Shown one piece after another: positions 6,946 to 7,038 of a DNA stretch of 7,038 bases; positions within the stretch are counted from its first letter, which is position 1, and each line of letters begins with the position of its first letter. Where the stretch lies: contig JAHFQD010000098.1 of the NCBI GenBank assembly GCA_023266455.1, positions 1 to 7,038 of the forward strand, read 5' to 3'. A model generated the notes under the pieces. It was not told the DNA's origin. It did no database searches and saw nothing but the letters and a program-made list of their open reading frames with translations. Made by a program: the position numbers and the translations under genes. This DNA is from Candidatus Muproteobacteria bacterium. GTDB lineage: Bacteria > Pseudomonadota > Gammaproteobacteria > Acidiferrobacterales > Sulfurifustaceae.

Positions 6946-7038
6946 TCAGGCGTAGGCAGCGGCAATGCGATCAAGCGATCCATCGTTACGCGCCGCGACA
7001 ACCGCTTTGTCGAACAGCGTCAGGACTTCCGCATGCGC
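6946..7038 (-). CDS. C-terminal end of a fourth family-3 substrate-binding protein (cut by the right edge)
   Basis: Thirty residues and a TGA stop (6946-6948) are visible, in an open frame that reaches the edge. The peptide contains LTLFDKAVVAARNDGSLDRI (6-25), which lines up with the last helices of the other three proteins, for example LFDKAVLTARSDGSLNKI in paralogue 1. This is the conserved C-terminal helix of SBP_bac_3 proteins. The gene ends ten bases before the paralogue 3 ATG, in the same direction, so it is the upstream member of the array. Its signal peptide and binding residues lie outside the window. Confidence 0.85.
   Translation of the reverse strand, partial: AHAEVLTLFDKAVVAARNDGSLDRIAAAYA

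Noticed and set aside
6936..7001. A 22-residue N-terminal extension of SBP paralogue 3.
   Set aside because: It would place a non-signal stretch before a good export signal and would overlap the end of the fourth SBP.
1..7038. Mobile elements, CRISPR arrays, tRNA or rRNA genes.
   Set aside because: No transposase or integrase frame, regularly spaced repeats, terminal inverted repeats or structural RNA pattern was seen. Apart from the SBP duplication this reads as ordinary chromosomal DNA.

Overview
The window looks like a piece of a Gram-negative proteobacterial chromosome, most likely gamma- or betaproteobacterial. The evidence is a ClpB that follows the Escherichia coli protein almost end to end, a membrane-anchored HtrA/Do-type protease, periplasmic binding proteins with cleavable export signals, and sigma-32-like and sigma-E-like promoters. 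The base composition is moderate, somewhat GC-rich. I cannot name a genus. Every supported gene lies on the minus strand, so transcription runs from high to low coordinates. Coding density is very high and no gap exceeds 150 bases.

Layout in the direction of transcription. (1) 7038 to 4538 is a tandem array of four homologous family-3 periplasmic substrate-binding proteins (SBPs). The first is only a 30-residue C-terminal stub cut by the window edge (6946-7038). The other three are complete (6165-6935, 5383-6159, 4538-5347). Gaps of 10, 5 and 35 bases suggest one operon. (2) 4459 to 3146 is a UMF1/Atg22-like major facilitator transporter with its own possible sigma-70 promoter. (3) 2997 to 385 is clpB, preceded by a near-consensus sigma-32 promoter. 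(4) 306 to 1 is the start of a Do/HtrA serine protease, cut before its catalytic domain, with a candidate sigma-E promoter just beyond the clpB stop codon.

Two themes emerge. The left half is a proteostasis pair: a cytosolic disaggregase and an envelope protease, apparently driven by two different stress sigma factors. The right half is a family of duplicated SBPs with no permease or ATPase in view. All three complete copies carry a twin-arginine-like export signal and a single cysteine at the same position. They keep the ligand-carboxylate arginine of classical amino-acid SBPs, but only the last gene keeps the C-lobe aspartate that normally holds the ligand amino group. This diverging array is the most unusual part of the window. 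What it binds, and whether it serves a transporter or a sensor, cannot be read from this sequence.
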